A stretch of 64,000 nucleotides of DNA, from assembly GCA_016937575.1 (NCBI GenBank), contig JAFHKN010000002.1:3647249-3711248 (forward strand), given 5' to 3'. Both the position numbers and the translations under genes were made by a program. Under the pieces are notes generated by a model. That model saw only the letters and a program-made list of their open reading frames with translations, was not told the origin of the DNA and searched no databases. The DNA is from Roseomonas aeriglobus. Its GTDB lineage: Bacteria; Pseudomonadota; Alphaproteobacteria; Sphingomonadales; Sphingomonadaceae. Positions 38,417 to 47,938 of the stretch are shown in pieces. How positions within the stretch are numbered: the stretch's first letter is position 1; each line of letters begins with the position of its first letter.

Positions 38417-39415
38417 CTACAGATTGAAGCCGCGGACGACACGGGCTTCCCCGTGGCTGACCTCGATCAGCGCGACCGGAGTATCCTCCACACACGCGAA
38501 ATACTGGCCATCGTCTTCGGCGATCCCGACCAGCACACGCCCCTGTCGGAGCGCCCCTGCCTGGTCGGGGTCGAGGGGTAGAGCCGGGATGTCGTCCAGC
38601 CCCGCCCTCAGTGGCAGGAGTATCTGTTCAAGGGTGCCGCCCTTAGCGACTTCGTCCAATTTGTCCAGCGATATCGCGTCGGGCAGGGTGAACGGCCCGG
38701 CCTTCGTTCGGCGGAGCATGGTGACATGGCCGACGGTGCCGAGCGCCACGGCGATGTCGCGGGCCAGGCTGCGGATGTACGTGCCCTTGGAGACGTGGGC
38801 GGTGAGGGTGACGTCCTCCAAATCCTCCCCGGTACGGGGAGGGGGACCAGCCGCAGGCTGGTGGAGGGGGGGCTCCACAGGCGACACCATCTGCGGCCTG
38901 CCCCCTCCACCACCGGCTTCGCCGGCGGTCCCCCTCCCCGTACCGGGGAGGATTTGGAGGCTGTGAATCACCACATCGCGGCTCGCGAGCTGCACGTCCT
39001 CTCCCGCGCGGGCCAAGTCATACGCCCGTGCGCCATCGACCTTCAGCGCGGAGTATTTCGGCGGGACCTGCGCGATTCCGCCGGTAAAGTGCGGCAGCAC
39101 CGCCTCCACCGCCGCCAGCGTCGGCCGCACGTCGCTCTGCGCGATCACGGCACCTTCGGCATCGAGCGTGTCGGTCTGCGTTCCGAACTGGATCGTGAAA
39201 TCATAGACCTTGTCGCTGTCGAGCATCCGACCGGCGAGCTTCGTCGCTTCGCCCACCGCGATCGGCAGCACGCCGGTCGCCAGCGGGTCGAGCGTGCCGC
39301 CATGGCCGACCTTCGCCTTGCCATAGCCGCCCTGCCGCAGTGCCCGCTTCACCGCGGACACGCCCTGCGTCGACCCCAAGCCCAGCGGCTTGTCGAGAAT
39401 CACCCAACCATGCAT
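38417..39415 (-). CDS. truB: tRNA pseudouridine-55 synthase, carrying an in-frame repeat insertion
   Basis: A 332-residue enzyme that makes pseudouridine 55 in the T loop of tRNAs. The catalytic Asp is residue 43 ([14 protein letters not shown]). [29 protein letters not shown] and [15 protein letters not shown] are the other family blocks. About 48 residues (153-200, rich in Gly and Pro) are encoded by a 146-base palindromic repeat and have no counterpart in the family. The reading frame stays open through it, and the essential core is complete, so the enzyme is probably active. A TruB-type C-terminal part follows. Confidence 0.93.
   Translation of the reverse strand: MHGWVILDKPLGLGSTQGVSAVKRALRQGGYGKAKVGHGGTLDPLATGVLPIAVGEATKLAGRMLDSDKVYDFTIQFGTQTDTLDAEGAVIAQSDVRPTLAAVEAVLPHFTGGIAQVPPKYSALKVDGARAYDLARAGEDVQLASRDVVIHSLQILPGTGRGTAGEAGGGGGRPQMVSPVEPPLHQPAAGPPPRTGEDLEDVTLTAHVSKGTYIRSLARDIAVALGTVGHVTMLRRTKAGPFTLPDAISLDKLDEVAKGGTLEQILLPLRAGLDDIPALPLDPDQAGALRQGRVLVGIAEDDGQYFACVEDTPVALIEVSHGEARVVRGFNL
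38815..38960. repeat. 146-base palindromic element inserted in frame within truB
   Basis: The arms begin CCTCCAAATCCTCCCCGGTA and end with the exact inverse TACCGGGGAGGATTTGGAGG. The complementarity continues through GGACC/GGTCC and the GTGGAGGGGG / CCCCCTCCAC segments, leaving about 25 unpaired bases at the centre. Inner mini-palindromes (CCAGCCGCAGGCTGG and CCGGCTTCGCCGG) are also present. Read in the truB frame it has no stop. It is a larger relative of the repeats elsewhere in the window. Confidence 0.9.
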
Positions 39416-39420
39416 CGGCG

Positions 39421-40101
39421 TCAGATAGCGACGCCGGCCAGGCCCAGGAAGCCGCCCGCGACCGCACGGACGATCGGCACCACCGCGCGCGCGACGATAT
39501 CGGCCTGCGGCAGGATCGTGGGGACGACGAGCAGCAGGACGATCAGCAGCGGAAAACCGACGCGCGCCAGCTTCTGCCACGCCGGCACGGCGCTGCGCGG
39601 CAACAGCCCCTCGACGACGTGGCCGCCGTCGAACGGCGGCAGCGGGATCAGGTTGAAAATCGCCAGAAAGACGTTGATCAGCAGAAAGTTGAGCAGGTTG
39701 CGCGCGACGAACGCCGCGGCGCCGCCGTCGCCGGCGCTTCCGGTGCCGACGAGCGCGGCGAGCCCGAGCGCCGCCGCGAGCGCGAGCAGCACGTTGATAC
39801 CCGGCCCGGCTAGCGCGACCAGCATCATGTGCCAGCGCGGATTGCGCAGGCGCGATGCGACGACCGGCACGGGTTTCGCCCAGCCGAACACCGGCGCGCC
39901 CGTGACCGCCAGCAGCAGCGGCAGGCCGACCGTGCCGATCGGATCGACGTGGCGGATCGGATTCAGCGTCAGCCGCCCGAGTCGCGCCGCGGTTGGATCG
40001 CCGAGCGCGCGGGCGACCCAGCCATGCGCGACTTCATGGAACACGATCGCGATGACCAGCGGGATCAGCCAAGTGGCGATGGTGTAGAGCGTCTCGTTCA
40101 C
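39421..40101 (-). CDS. Site-2 protease family zinc metalloprotease (M50)
   Basis: A 226-residue membrane protease with about six helices. The zinc motif is FHEVAHG (HExxH) in the first helix, and the third ligand lies in NLIPLPPFDGG in a later helix, the pattern of compact rhomboid-like S2P proteins without PDZ domain. The start is GTG 40101, overlapping the tdk stop as GTGA, and truB begins 5 bases after its stop. The substrate is unknown. It is an addition to the usual rbfA-truB order. Confidence 0.9.
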   Translation of the reverse strand: MNETLYTIATWLIPLVIAIVFHEVAHGWVARALGDPTAARLGRLTLNPIRHVDPIGTVGLPLLLAVTGAPVFGWAKPVPVVASRLRNPRWHMMLVALAGPGINVLLALAAALGLAALVGTGSAGDGGAAAFVARNLLNFLLINVFLAIFNLIPLPPFDGGHVVEGLLPRSAVPAWQKLARVGFPLLIVLLLVVPTILPQADIVARAVVPIVRAVAGGFLGLAGVAI

Positions 40102-40709
40102 GTCGCGGTCCCTGCGGTCGCCAGCACCAGCTCGCCCGCCAGCGCCTCGGCGAAATGGCGGCGGCAGAGCGCGACATAGCGGTCGTTGCCGCCGATCTCG
40201 GTCTGCGCGCCTTCGCTCGCCGCACGGCCATCGGCGCCGATCCGCGCGTTCATCGTCGCCTTACGCCCGCACAGACACACCGACTTGATCTCGACCAGCG
40301 CGTCCGCGACCGCCAGCAACCGCGCGGACCCCGGGAACAGCGCGCCCTGGAAATCGGTGCGCAGGCCATAGGCGAGCACCGGCACGCCCAGCACGTCGCA
40401 GACCCAGGCCAGCTGCGCGACCTGTTCGGGAGTGAGGAACTGCGCCTCGTCGACCAGCACGCAATCGACCTTCGTCTCGTCATGCTGGTCAGCGACGCAC
40501 GCGCCGATATCGGTCGCGGCGTCGAAGGCGATCGCCGGCATGGCGAGCCCAATCCGCGACGTGATCGTCCGCGCTTCGTAGCGATCGTCGATCGCGGCGG
40601 TGAACAGCATCGTCCGCATGCCGCGCTCGCGATAGTTGAAGTCGGCCTGGAGCAGGGTCGTCGATTTCCCCGCATTCATGCTGGCGTAGTAGAAATAGAG
40701 CTTGGCCAT
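40098..40709 (-). CDS. tdk: Thymidine kinase
   Basis: A 203-residue type II thymidine kinase of the dTMP salvage pathway. It has the P-loop YASMNAGKSTTLL, the Walker B-like VDCVLVDEAQFLT, the lasso region (GLRTDFQGALFPGSARLL), and zinc-binding cysteines in VCLCGRKATMNAR with a second pair replaced by CRRHF near the end. Its ATG shares one base with the vapC stop (TGATG). It is co-transcribed with the translation operon. Confidence 0.94.
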   Translation of the reverse strand: MAKLYFYYASMNAGKSTTLLQADFNYRERGMRTMLFTAAIDDRYEARTITSRIGLAMPAIAFDAATDIGACVADQHDETKVDCVLVDEAQFLTPEQVAQLAWVCDVLGVPVLAYGLRTDFQGALFPGSARLLAVADALVEIKSVCLCGRKATMNARIGADGRAASEGAQTEIGGNDRYVALCRRHFAEALAGELVLATAGTAT

Positions 40710-41101
40710 CAGTTGAGGCACTCCACCGCGACGGGGGGCTCGTCGCCCGCGCGCGAGACAAGACGGCGCTCGAAGGAGGCGAATCGACCCGCCGGTCGGG
40801 CCGCCGAGATATGAAGGTAATCGGCGAATTCGCCTGCGAGGGCATAGCGTTCGAGTGCCCACCGGACGTCGGCCGGATTCTCGAAGACGATGTCGAAGGC
40901 CTGGTACAGGCTGGCGATGGCGACGACGATGCGGCCGCGGTCATAGCCGTACACGGACCGGAGAACCCAATCGGTTTCGACCAAAACGGTCAGGGAGACA
41001 TACATCGGCTCGGTCGCCGCCAATGCCAGCGCGCGTTGAAGCTGCGTCTCATCGTCCGCGACGATCAGCCTGACGATGATATTGGTGTCGACGGCGACCA
41101 A
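40709..41101 (-). CDS. vapC: PIN-domain toxin, VapC type
   Basis: A 130-residue PIN-domain ribonuclease. The acidic residues are Asp5 (VAVDTNIIVR), Glu42 (VETDW) and Asp94 (EFADYL). The fourth position, often Asp in TFDR, is Glu in SFERRL, a conservative change. The GYDRGRI segment is also seen in relatives. It lies 4 bases after the AbrB-like antitoxin gene. As VapC members cut tRNA or rRNA, its place in a translation operon is notable. Likely functional. Confidence 0.88.
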   Translation of the reverse strand: MVAVDTNIIVRLIVADDETQLQRALALAATEPMYVSLTVLVETDWVLRSVYGYDRGRIVVAIASLYQAFDIVFENPADVRWALERYALAGEFADYLHISAARPAGRFASFERRLVSRAGDEPPVAVECLN

Positions 41102-41105
41102 GCGG

Positions 41106-41369
41106 TCAGCCCTTCCAGTCGTGAAACAGCGAGCCGATCTGCGCGGTCATGTCCTCGACCGAAACCGGCTTGCCCTCATAGGCGGGCACGCGGCGACGAA
41201 ATTCGGCATAGCTGATCTTTTCGCGCGGCGGTTCGGCCTGTTCGATGATGATCCGCCGGCCGATCCGCTCCAACGTCAGCCGCTCGCCCGGGCGCAGGTC
41301 GAGCGCATCGCGCACGTCCTTCGGCAGGACGATCTGTCCTTTCGACGACAAGGTGATTTCGAATCCCAC
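41106..41369 (-). CDS. vapB: AbrB/MazE-type antitoxin, VapB
   Basis: An 87-residue protein with an N-terminal swapped-hairpin AbrB DNA-binding domain (ITLSSKGQIVLPKDVRDALD, LRPGERLTLERIG) and a C-terminal part that would wrap the toxin (VSVEDMTAQIGSLFHDWKG). It directly precedes vapC. It lies 21 bases after rbfA, too little for a long promoter, so the module may be read through from the operon as well as from its own autoregulated start. Confidence 0.88.
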   Translation of the reverse strand: MGFEITLSSKGQIVLPKDVRDALDLRPGERLTLERIGRRIIIEQAEPPREKISYAEFRRRVPAYEGKPVSVEDMTAQIGSLFHDWKG

Positions 41370-41390
41370 GCCGGTAAGATGCGTCTTACC

Positions 41391-41777
41391 TCAATCCCCG
41401 TCAAGATCGCGCGCCACCTGATCCGAGCGCAGGATCGCGTCGATGTGGCTGCCTTCGTCGAAGCTTTCGTCGGCCAGGAATTTCAGCCGCGCGGCGTATT
41501 TCATCTTCACGCGGTGGGCGACCTCGCGTTGGAGATAGGCGGTGTTGGTCCTGAGAGCCTTCAGCACCGCATCCTCGTCCTTGCCCAGCAGCGGCTTCAC
41601 GAAGACGGTTGCGTGGCGCAGGTCGGGGGACATGCGGACTTCGGTGATGCTGACGACATGGCTGGTCAGCACGTCGTCGTGCACGTCGCCACGTTGCAGG
41701 ATTTCGCTCAGGATGTGGCGGACCTGCTCGCCGACGCGCAGCGTGCGGACGGATTTCTCTTGCGGTTCGGATTTCAT
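41391..41777 (-). CDS. rbfA: Ribosome-binding factor A
   Basis: A 128-residue KH-fold protein that matures the 16S rRNA 5' end in the 30S subunit. It has [39 protein letters not shown] and [19 protein letters not shown], the core of the family. ATG 41777 is preceded on the minus strand by GGGAGAGGGAATT, where the GGGAGAGGG comes from the palindromic repeat between infB and rbfA. The normal cold-shock and maturation partner infB lies upstream. Confidence 0.94.
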   Translation of the reverse strand: MKSEPQEKSVRTLRVGEQVRHILSEILQRGDVHDDVLTSHVVSITEVRMSPDLRHATVFVKPLLGKDEDAVLKALRTNTAYLQREVAHRVKMKYAARLKFLADESFDEGSHIDAILRSDQVARDLDGD

Positions 41778-41779
41778 AA

Positions 41780-41915
41780 TTCCCTCTCCCGGCGGGAGAG
41801 GGAGGGACCCGCTCGGCGTCAGCCGAGTGGGAGGGTGAGGGCAGAAATCTCGCCCTTACCTGCCCTCACCTTTCCGCCGCTTCGCGGCTCCCTTCCTCTC
41901 CCGCAGGGAGAGGAA
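41780..41915. repeat. Palindromic repeat cluster between infB and rbfA
   Basis: CCCTCTCCCGGCGGGAGAGGG and CCTCTCCCGCAGGGAGAGG type palindromes face each other across a spacer containing GCTCGGCGTCAGCCGAGT and CCGCCGCTTCGCGG mini-hairpins. It lies downstream of infB and upstream of rbfA in the operon. The rbfA ribosome site is part of one unit. Confidence 0.8.
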
Positions 41916-41919
41916 AGAC

Positions 41920-44673
41920 TTACAAAGTCCGCTCGCGCAGCTCGACTTCGAACGTTTCCAGATAGTCGCCGGGCTTGATGTCGGTGAAGTTCTGGCTGAA
42001 CGTGACACCGCATTCCAGACCCGCGCGCACTTCGGCGACATCGTCCTTGAAGCGGCGGAGCGAGGCGATTTCGCCCTGGTAGATGATGACATCCGCCCGG
42101 GTGATACGCGCCTTGAGCGCCTTGCGGATAACGCCTTCGGTGACGAGCAGACCCGCCGCCTTGCCATGCTTGCCCGCCGAGAAGACCTCGCGGATTTCGG
42201 CGCGGCCGACGACCGTTTCGAACGCTTCCGGCCCCAGCTGCCCCGCCATGCCGGCGCGAATTTCGTCGGTCAGGTCGTAGATCACGTCATAGTATTTCAA
42301 CGCGACCTTGTGGCGCTCGGCGATCTGCCGGGCGTTGGCGTTCGGGCGCACGTTGAAGCCGATGATCGGGGCGCCGCTGGCGGCCGCCACGTTCACGTCG
42401 CTCTCGGTGATGCCGCCGACGCCCGAATGCAGGATGCGGGCGCGGATGTCATCGGTCGAGATCTTGTTGATCGACGCGACGATCGCCTCGACCGTTCCCT
42501 GCGTATCGGCCTTCACGACGAGCGGATATTCGATCGCCTGCTTGGCCTTCAGCGCCGAGAACATCGATTCCAGGCTGGCCGGCGCCGCGGTCGTGCGCTT
42601 CTGCGTCAACACGCTCTGGCGATATTCGGCGACCTCGCGGGCGCGCGCCTCGTTCTCGACGACCTGCAGATTGTCGCCGGCCGACGGTGTGCCCGAGATG
42701 CCGAGCACTTCGACCGGCATCGACGGATCGGCCGACTTGATCTGGCGACCCTTGTCGTCGACCAGCGCACGAACCTTGCCGCTTTCGGCGCCGACGACGA
42801 ACACGTCGCCCACCTTCAGCGTGCCGCGCGTGACGAGCACGGTCGCGACCGGACCACGGCCCTTGTCGAGCTTTGCCTCGACCACGGTGCCTTCGGCCGC
42901 ACGGTCGGGGTTGGCGGCCAGTTCCATCAGTTCGGCCTGGAGCTGGATCTTCTCGATCAGCGCGTCCAGACCGGTGCGGTTCTTCGCCGACACTTCGACG
43001 TCCTGCGTGTCGCCGCCCATGGCTTCGACCTGCACGTCATGCTCGAGCAGACGCTCGCGCACGCGCTGGGCGTTGGCTTCGGGCTTGTCGATCTTGTTGA
43101 TCGCCACGATCATCGGCTTGCCGGCCGCCTTGGTGTGGTTGATCGCCTCGATCGTCTGCGGCATCAGCCCGTCGTCGGCGGCGACCACCAGCACCACGAT
43201 GTCGGTCACGTCGGCACCACGCGCACGCATGGCGGTGAACGCTTCGTGGCCGGGCGTGTCGAGGAAGGTGATCTTCGACTTGTCCTTCAACGTCACCTGA
43301 TACGCACCGATGTGCTGGGTGATGCCGCCGGCTTCGCCCTTCACCACGTCGGTGCCGCGAAGGGCATCGAGCAGCGAGGTCTTGCCATGGTCGACGTGGC
43401 CCATGATCGTCACGACCGGCGGGCGCGGGCGCAGGCTCTCGGGCGCATCCTCGACCGTGTCGGTCGACAGGTCGATGTCCGAATCGCTGACGCGAACGAT
43501 GTTATGGCCGAATTCGGTCACCAGCAGTTCGGCGGTGTCCTGATCGATCGACGCGTTGATCGTGACGGGCATGCCCATCTTGAACAGCGCCTTCACCAGG
43601 TCGGCGCCGCGTTCCGCCATACGATTGGCGAGTTCGCCGACCGTGATCGTCTCGGGCACCTGCACGTCGCGGACCTGCTTGGCCTGCGGCTCGCGCGGGC
43701 CGCCAAAGCCACGCTTTTCCTTTTCGCGCGCACGCTTGAGTGCCGCGAGGCTGCGAGCGCGCGCACCGTCTTCGTTGAGCGCACGGTTGACGGTCAGCTT
43801 GCCACCGCGGCGCTCGTCGCCCTTGCGGTCGCGCTGCTGCGGACGGGCCGGTGCGGCGTTGTTGCGCGGCGTCGCGACACCCGAGGGCATCGAGCGCTGC
43901 GGCGCGTTGCCGCCCGACGCCGCGGCCGGCGACGATGCCGCGGGCGGCGTCGGCGCAGGGGCTGGCGCGGGCTTGGGTGCCGGCTTCGGGATTTCCGGAC
44001 GCGGCACCGGCGTGAAGCGGCGCGGTGCCGGGCGCGAGGCATCCGGCATCAGCGTGATCGGTTCGGGCGCAGGGGCCGGCGCGGGCGCAGGCTTCGGCGC
44101 GGACGCGGGCGTCGGCTTGGCGGCTGGAGCGTCGGCGACCGGCGCCGGGGCGGGGGCGGGGGCGGGCTCGGGCGCCGGCGCAGGCTCGGGCGCCGGCGCA
44201 GGCTCGGGTGCCGGCGTGGGCTCGGGCGCGGGGGCAGGCTTGGCCGCTTCGGCTTCCGCCGCGGCACGCTCGGCCGCGCGGCGCTTCTCGTCTTCGGCTG
44301 CCTGGGCACGCGCCTGCTCTTCGCGGCGACGCGCGTCCTCAAGCGCAGCCATGCGCTGCTCTTCGGCTTCGCGCAGCAGCTTGGCCTGACGCTCCTGCGG
44401 CGACAGATTGTCGGATGCGGCGGGGCGCGGGGCCGGGGCGGGCGTGGCGACCGGGGTCGGCGCCGGTGCTGCCTCAGGCACGTCCTGCACCGGCGCGTCG
44501 GTCGGTTGGCCACCCTGCGGGCCGAGCACGCGGCGGCGCTTCACTTCGACCACCACCGTATTGCTACGGCCGTGGCTGAAGCTCTGCTTCACCTTGCCGG
44601 TCTCGACCGTGCGCTTCAGCCCCAAGGGTGCGCGCATTCCGAGTTTCGGCTTGTCGTTGTCGGTGTCGCTCAT
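41920..44673 (-). CDS. infB: Translation initiation factor IF-2
   Basis: A 917-residue GTPase that places initiator tRNA. The N-terminal third is Lys/Arg-rich and then dominated by an Ala/Pro/Glu tandem segment ([19 protein letters not shown], around 44050-44230). The G domain carries [16 protein letters not shown] and NKID, followed by domains II, III and the C-terminal [17 protein letters not shown] 44673 is used; a TTG at 44685 that overlaps the ylxR stop as TTGA is an alternative that would couple the two genes. Confidence 0.96.
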   Translation of the reverse strand: MSDTDNDKPKLGMRAPLGLKRTVETGKVKQSFSHGRSNTVVVEVKRRRVLGPQGGQPTDAPVQDVPEAAPAPTPVATPAPAPRPAASDNLSPQERQAKLLREAEEQRMAALEDARRREEQARAQAAEDEKRRAAERAAAEAEAAKPAPAPEPTPAPEPAPAPEPAPAPEPAPAPAPAPVADAPAAKPTPASAPKPAPAPAPAPEPITLMPDASRPAPRRFTPVPRPEIPKPAPKPAPAPAPTPPAASSPAAASGGNAPQRSMPSGVATPRNNAAPARPQQRDRKGDERRGGKLTVNRALNEDGARARSLAALKRAREKEKRGFGGPREPQAKQVRDVQVPETITVGELANRMAERGADLVKALFKMGMPVTINASIDQDTAELLVTEFGHNIVRVSDSDIDLSTDTVEDAPESLRPRPPVVTIMGHVDHGKTSLLDALRGTDVVKGEAGGITQHIGAYQVTLKDKSKITFLDTPGHEAFTAMRARGADVTDIVVLVVAADDGLMPQTIEAINHTKAAGKPMIVAINKIDKPEANAQRVRERLLEHDVQVEAMGGDTQDVEVSAKNRTGLDALIEKIQLQAELMELAANPDRAAEGTVVEAKLDKGRGPVATVLVTRGTLKVGDVFVVGAESGKVRALVDDKGRQIKSADPSMPVEVLGISGTPSAGDNLQVVENEARAREVAEYRQSVLTQKRTTAAPASLESMFSALKAKQAIEYPLVVKADTQGTVEAIVASINKISTDDIRARILHSGVGGITESDVNVAAASGAPIIGFNVRPNANARQIAERHKVALKYYDVIYDLTDEIRAGMAGQLGPEAFETVVGRAEIREVFSAGKHGKAAGLLVTEGVIRKALKARITRADVIIYQGEIASLRRFKDDVAEVRAGLECGVTFSQNFTDIKPGDYLETFEVELRERTL

Positions 44674-44681
44674 GCGCTCGC

Positions 44682-45380
44682 TCAAATTCCTGTGCTCGCC
44701 GAACCCGCGGTCGGGTCGGCCGTAATGTCGGGTGCCGATGGCCCTCGCGCGTCATCGGCGCAAGGTTCAGCGGCACGTTCGGGTCCGATAAAATGCAGCC
44801 AGCGGGTCAGCGCGTCGCGCACCCGCTTGGCCGCCTGGGCGTCCGTCAGGCCAGCATGTACCACATTTTCGCGGCCCAATGCCACGGACAATGTGGTGCG
44901 TGTCACCGGCAAAACCAAGCCCTTGAGGGTCGAGCCTTCGCGATCCGACCCTACGCGCCACGCCTGTGCCAGCTTGGCCGCCCCATCGGGGCGCGCGTCG
45001 TGCGCGTGGAGCAGGAGGTGCAGCTGGCCGCTGCGTGCTGCGGTTTCGATGCGTTCGGCACCGATCAGCAGATGTCCTGCCTTTGCCTCCAGCCCCAGCC
45101 GGTCCAGCGCCGCGCGTTCGAGCTGGGTCGCGATTCGCGCCGGAAGATCGGTCGGGATCGACAGGGGCGCGCCCTTGAAGGCCCGCGCCAGTGCGCCGCG
45201 AAGCTTGCCATTGGCGATGGCCGTTTCCAGTTCGGCGCGCGTCACCCCGATCCACGCGCCACGGCCGGGGGCCTTGGCACGCACGTCGGGGGCGACGTCA
45301 CCGTCGGGGGAAAGGGCAAGCCGGATCAGCCCCTCGCGCGGCCCGGAGTCGCGCGAGAGGATGCAGGTGCGGTCGTTCAT
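44682..45380 (-). CDS. YlxR-like RNA-binding protein fused to an L7Ae-like domain
   Basis: A 232-residue protein from ATG 45380 with GGAGGT just upstream. The first part (RTCILSRDSGPREGLIRLAL, PGRGAWIGVTRAELETA) is the YlxR/DUF448 domain. The second (LGLEAKAGHLLIGAERIETA, LHLLLHAHDARPDGAAKL) resembles the L7Ae/L30e RNA-binding fold, and a divergent C-terminal tail follows. Alphaproteobacterial versions often have both domains. It lies between nusA and infB, as usual. The role is RNA-related but unproven. Confidence 0.85.
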   Translation of the reverse strand: MNDRTCILSRDSGPREGLIRLALSPDGDVAPDVRAKAPGRGAWIGVTRAELETAIANGKLRGALARAFKGAPLSIPTDLPARIATQLERAALDRLGLEAKAGHLLIGAERIETAARSGQLHLLLHAHDARPDGAAKLAQAWRVGSDREGSTLKGLVLPVTRTTLSVALGRENVVHAGLTDAQAAKRVRDALTRWLHFIGPERAAEPCADDARGPSAPDITADPTAGSASTGI

Positions 45381-45399
45381 GCCGCACCTCCCAATCGTA

Positions 45400-45540
45400 A
45401 TTCGTCGTTCCCGCGAAGGGGCGCTCCGCAAAGTAGCACTTTGCGGAGACCGCGAGGGCGGGCATCAATTCTGGCAGACGTTGCGGCTCCTCGCCCATTC
45501 AGCCAGAATTTACCCCCGCCTGCGCGGGGGCGACGACCTT
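45400..45540. repeat. Palindromic repeat cluster between nusA and ylxR
   Basis: It contains the hairpin CTCCGCAAAGT-AGC-ACTTTGCGGAG (45424-45448), the inverted pair AATTCTGGC (45467) and GCCAGAATT (45502), and outer inverted CGTTCCCGCGAAGGGG / CCCCGCCTGCGCGGGGGCG segments. It lies inside the operon between nusA and ylxR, and no gene fits. Confidence 0.75.
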
Positions 45541-45563
45541 TTGTGCTGGTCAGCCGACCCGTA

Positions 45564-47198
45564 TCATTGCTCGGATTCCGCATCAGCGTCCTCCTGAGCC
45601 GGCTCTTCGTCCGCGAACCAGTGGGCGCGGGCGGCCATGATGATCTCGTTACCCTGCTCTTCCGACAGACCGTACTGGCCCAGAACGCCGCCCTTGTCGC
45701 CTTCGCGCTGCGGTGCCGGCTTGTCGGCATCGTTGCGGCGGCGCGGTTCCTGGCGCTTCTTCGCGATCAGTTCGTCGGTCGCCAGGTCGGCAAGGTCGTC
45801 GAGCGTCTTGATCCCCGCCTTGCCGAGCGTGACCAGCATCGCTTCGGTCAGATACGGCATCTCGGCCAGCGCGTCCTCGACGCCCAGGGCGCGGCGCTCT
45901 TCGCGCTGCGCGGTCTCGCGCCGCTCGAGCGCTTCGGCGGCGCGGCTCTGGAGCTCCTGCGCCAGATCCTCGTCGAAGCCCTCGATGCTCGCCAGTTCGT
46001 CGAGCTCGACATAAGCGACCTCTTCCAGCGCGCCGAAGCCTTCGGCGACGAGCAGCTGCGCCAGCGTCTCGTCGACGTCGAGCTCGTTCTGGAACATCTC
46101 GCTGTTGGCCACGAATTCCTGCTGCCGCTTCTCGCTCGAATCGGTCTCGGTCAGGATGTCGATCGCCTTGCCGGTCAGCTGGCTGGCCAGACGCACGTTC
46201 TGGCCGCGACGGCCGATGGCGAGGCTGAGCTGATCGTCGGGAACGACGACCTCGATGCGGTCCTCTTCCTCGTCGATGACGACGCGGGCGACGTTCGCCG
46301 GCTGCAGCGCGTTGACGACGAAGGTCGCGGTGTCGGGCGACCAGGGGATGATGTCGATCTTCTCACCCTGCATTTCCTGGACGACCGCCTGCACGCGGCT
46401 GCCCTTCATGCCGACGCAGGCGCCGACCGGATCGATGCCCGAATCATGGCTGATGACGCCGATCTTGGCGCGGCTGCCCGGGTCGCGCGCGGCGGCCTTG
46501 ATCTCGATGATGCCGTCGTAGATTTCGGGCACTTCCTGCGCGAACAGCTTCTTCATGAAGTCCGGATGCGCGCGGCTGAGGAAGATCTGCGGCCCGCGGT
46601 TCTCACGGCGGACGTTCAGGATGATCGAACGGACGCGGTCGCCGACGCGGACCAGTTCGCGCGGGATCTGCTGGTCGCGGCGGATGACGCCTTCGGCGCG
46701 GCCCAGATCAACGACGATGTGACCGAATTCGACGCGCTTGGCGACGCCGATGATGATCTCGCCCTGGCGATCCTTGAATTCTTCATACTGGCGCTCGCGC
46801 TCGGCATCGCGGACCTTCTGGAAGATGATCTGCTTCGATGCCTGCGCCTGGATGCGGCCGAATTCGATCGGGGGCAGCGGATCGACGATGAAGTCGCCGA
46901 CCTGGGCGTCCTTCTGCAACTTCTGCGCGCCCTTCAGGTCGACCTGCTTGAAATAGTCGTCGACCTGCTCGACCACCTCGACGACGCGCCACAGACGCAG
47001 ATCGCCGGTGTTCGGATCGAGCTTTGCGCGGATGTCGTTTTCCGAGCCATAGCGGTTCTTGGCCGCGCGCTGGATCGCGTCCTCCATCGCCTCGATGACG
47101 ATGGCCTTGTCGATCAGCTTTTCCTTCGCAACCGAATCGGCGATCGCGATCAGTTCGGCGCGGTTTGCGGTGATGCCGCCGGACGGGGACGAGGCCAT
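45564..47198 (-). CDS. nusA: Transcription termination/antitermination factor NusA
   Basis: A 544-residue RNA polymerase-binding factor. Its N-terminal domain (VAKEKLIDKAIVIEAMEDAI), S1 domain, two KH domains (GACVGMKGSRVQAVVQEMQG and AIGRRGQNVRLASQLTG) and C-terminal acidic helical repeats (DELASIEGFDEDLAQELQSR, KAGIKTLDDLADLATDELIA) are present. The latter are the longer alphaproteobacterial tail. The first residues contain a short extension. It follows rimP by 5 bases. Confidence 0.96.
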   Translation of the reverse strand: MASSPSGGITANRAELIAIADSVAKEKLIDKAIVIEAMEDAIQRAAKNRYGSENDIRAKLDPNTGDLRLWRVVEVVEQVDDYFKQVDLKGAQKLQKDAQVGDFIVDPLPPIEFGRIQAQASKQIIFQKVRDAERERQYEEFKDRQGEIIIGVAKRVEFGHIVVDLGRAEGVIRRDQQIPRELVRVGDRVRSIILNVRRENRGPQIFLSRAHPDFMKKLFAQEVPEIYDGIIEIKAAARDPGSRAKIGVISHDSGIDPVGACVGMKGSRVQAVVQEMQGEKIDIIPWSPDTATFVVNALQPANVARVVIDEEEDRIEVVVPDDQLSLAIGRRGQNVRLASQLTGKAIDILTETDSSEKRQQEFVANSEMFQNELDVDETLAQLLVAEGFGALEEVAYVELDELASIEGFDEDLAQELQSRAAEALERRETAQREERRALGVEDALAEMPYLTEAMLVTLGKAGIKTLDDLADLATDELIAKKRQEPRRRNDADKPAPQREGDKGGVLGQYGLSEEQGNEIIMAARAHWFADEEPAQEDADAESEQ

Positions 47199-47203
47199 TG
47201 CGC

Positions 47204-47770
47204 TTATTCCTCAGTTTCGATGATCTTGTCGGCGCCCTGCGTCGACAATGGTGCGGTTGCGGCGATCAGCTTGTCGGTGATGACGAGCTTCGCGTCGGAA
47301 ATTTGGGCAAAGGGGACGGTCATCGGCTGATGGCCGCGGACGTCGACGGTGACGGTGTCGCCTTCGATGCCGGCGAGCGTGCCGTTCAGTTGCTTGCGCC
47401 CGTCGATCTTCTCCGCAAGCGTCACGCGCGCTTCATGCCCCGCCCAGTCGGCATAGTCCTTCAGGCGGGTCAGCGGACGGTCGATGCCGGGCGACGACAC
47501 TTCCAGGCGATAGGCGTAATCGATCGGATCCTTGCCCGCTTCCTCCAGCGCGTCGAACACGTCGGAGATACGGCGCGACAGGTCGGCACAGTCGTCGATC
47601 GTCAGCTGACGCGTGTCGGGCCGTTCGGCCATGACCTGCAGCGTCGGGTCGGACTGGCCGCCGAACATCTTCACGCGCACGAGGTCCAGCCCCAAAGCCT
47701 TCGCTTCGGGTTCGATGAGCGCGGTCAGATGCGCGATGTCGGCCAAACGCCAGTCTCCAGATACGAACAT
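47204..47770 (-). CDS. rimP: Ribosome maturation factor RimP
   Basis: A 188-residue factor for 30S assembly. It contains LTALIEPEAKALGLDLVRVKM, TIDDCADLSRRISDVFD, DYAYRLEVSSPGIDRPLTRL (the family signature) and a C-terminal SH3-like domain (GTLAGIEGDTVTVDV). ATG 47770 has GAGG close upstream; an ATG further upstream would add residues outside the family. It is the first gene of the rimP-nusA-ylxR-infB-rbfA run. Confidence 0.94.
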   Translation of the reverse strand: MFVSGDWRLADIAHLTALIEPEAKALGLDLVRVKMFGGQSDPTLQVMAERPDTRQLTIDDCADLSRRISDVFDALEEAGKDPIDYAYRLEVSSPGIDRPLTRLKDYADWAGHEARVTLAEKIDGRKQLNGTLAGIEGDTVTVDVRGHQPMTVPFAQISDAKLVITDKLIAATAPLSTQGADKIIETEE

Positions 47771-47938
47771 GCAACCTCGCTGCCGGCCCCGGTGGGACCA
47801 GCCTCGGCATGTATGACGATGTCGAGAAGGCATGCGGGATATAGAGCGAAGCGGGCGTGCGCGCAAGCGGCGTGGACGATTAGCGCGGCTTTAACCCACT
47901 TTGTGCCAGGATCAGTCCATCCGTTGGAGAAGCGCATC

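Noticed and set aside
44050..44230. Ala/Pro/Glu tandem repeats in infB as a separate repeat element
   Set aside because: Low-complexity linkers of this kind are normal in the N-terminal part of alphaproteobacterial IF-2.
42166..45597. A 1,143-residue open frame on the plus strand opposite infB and ylxR
   Set aside because: It mirrors the codon pattern of infB and ylxR and has no recognisable domain or ribosome site.
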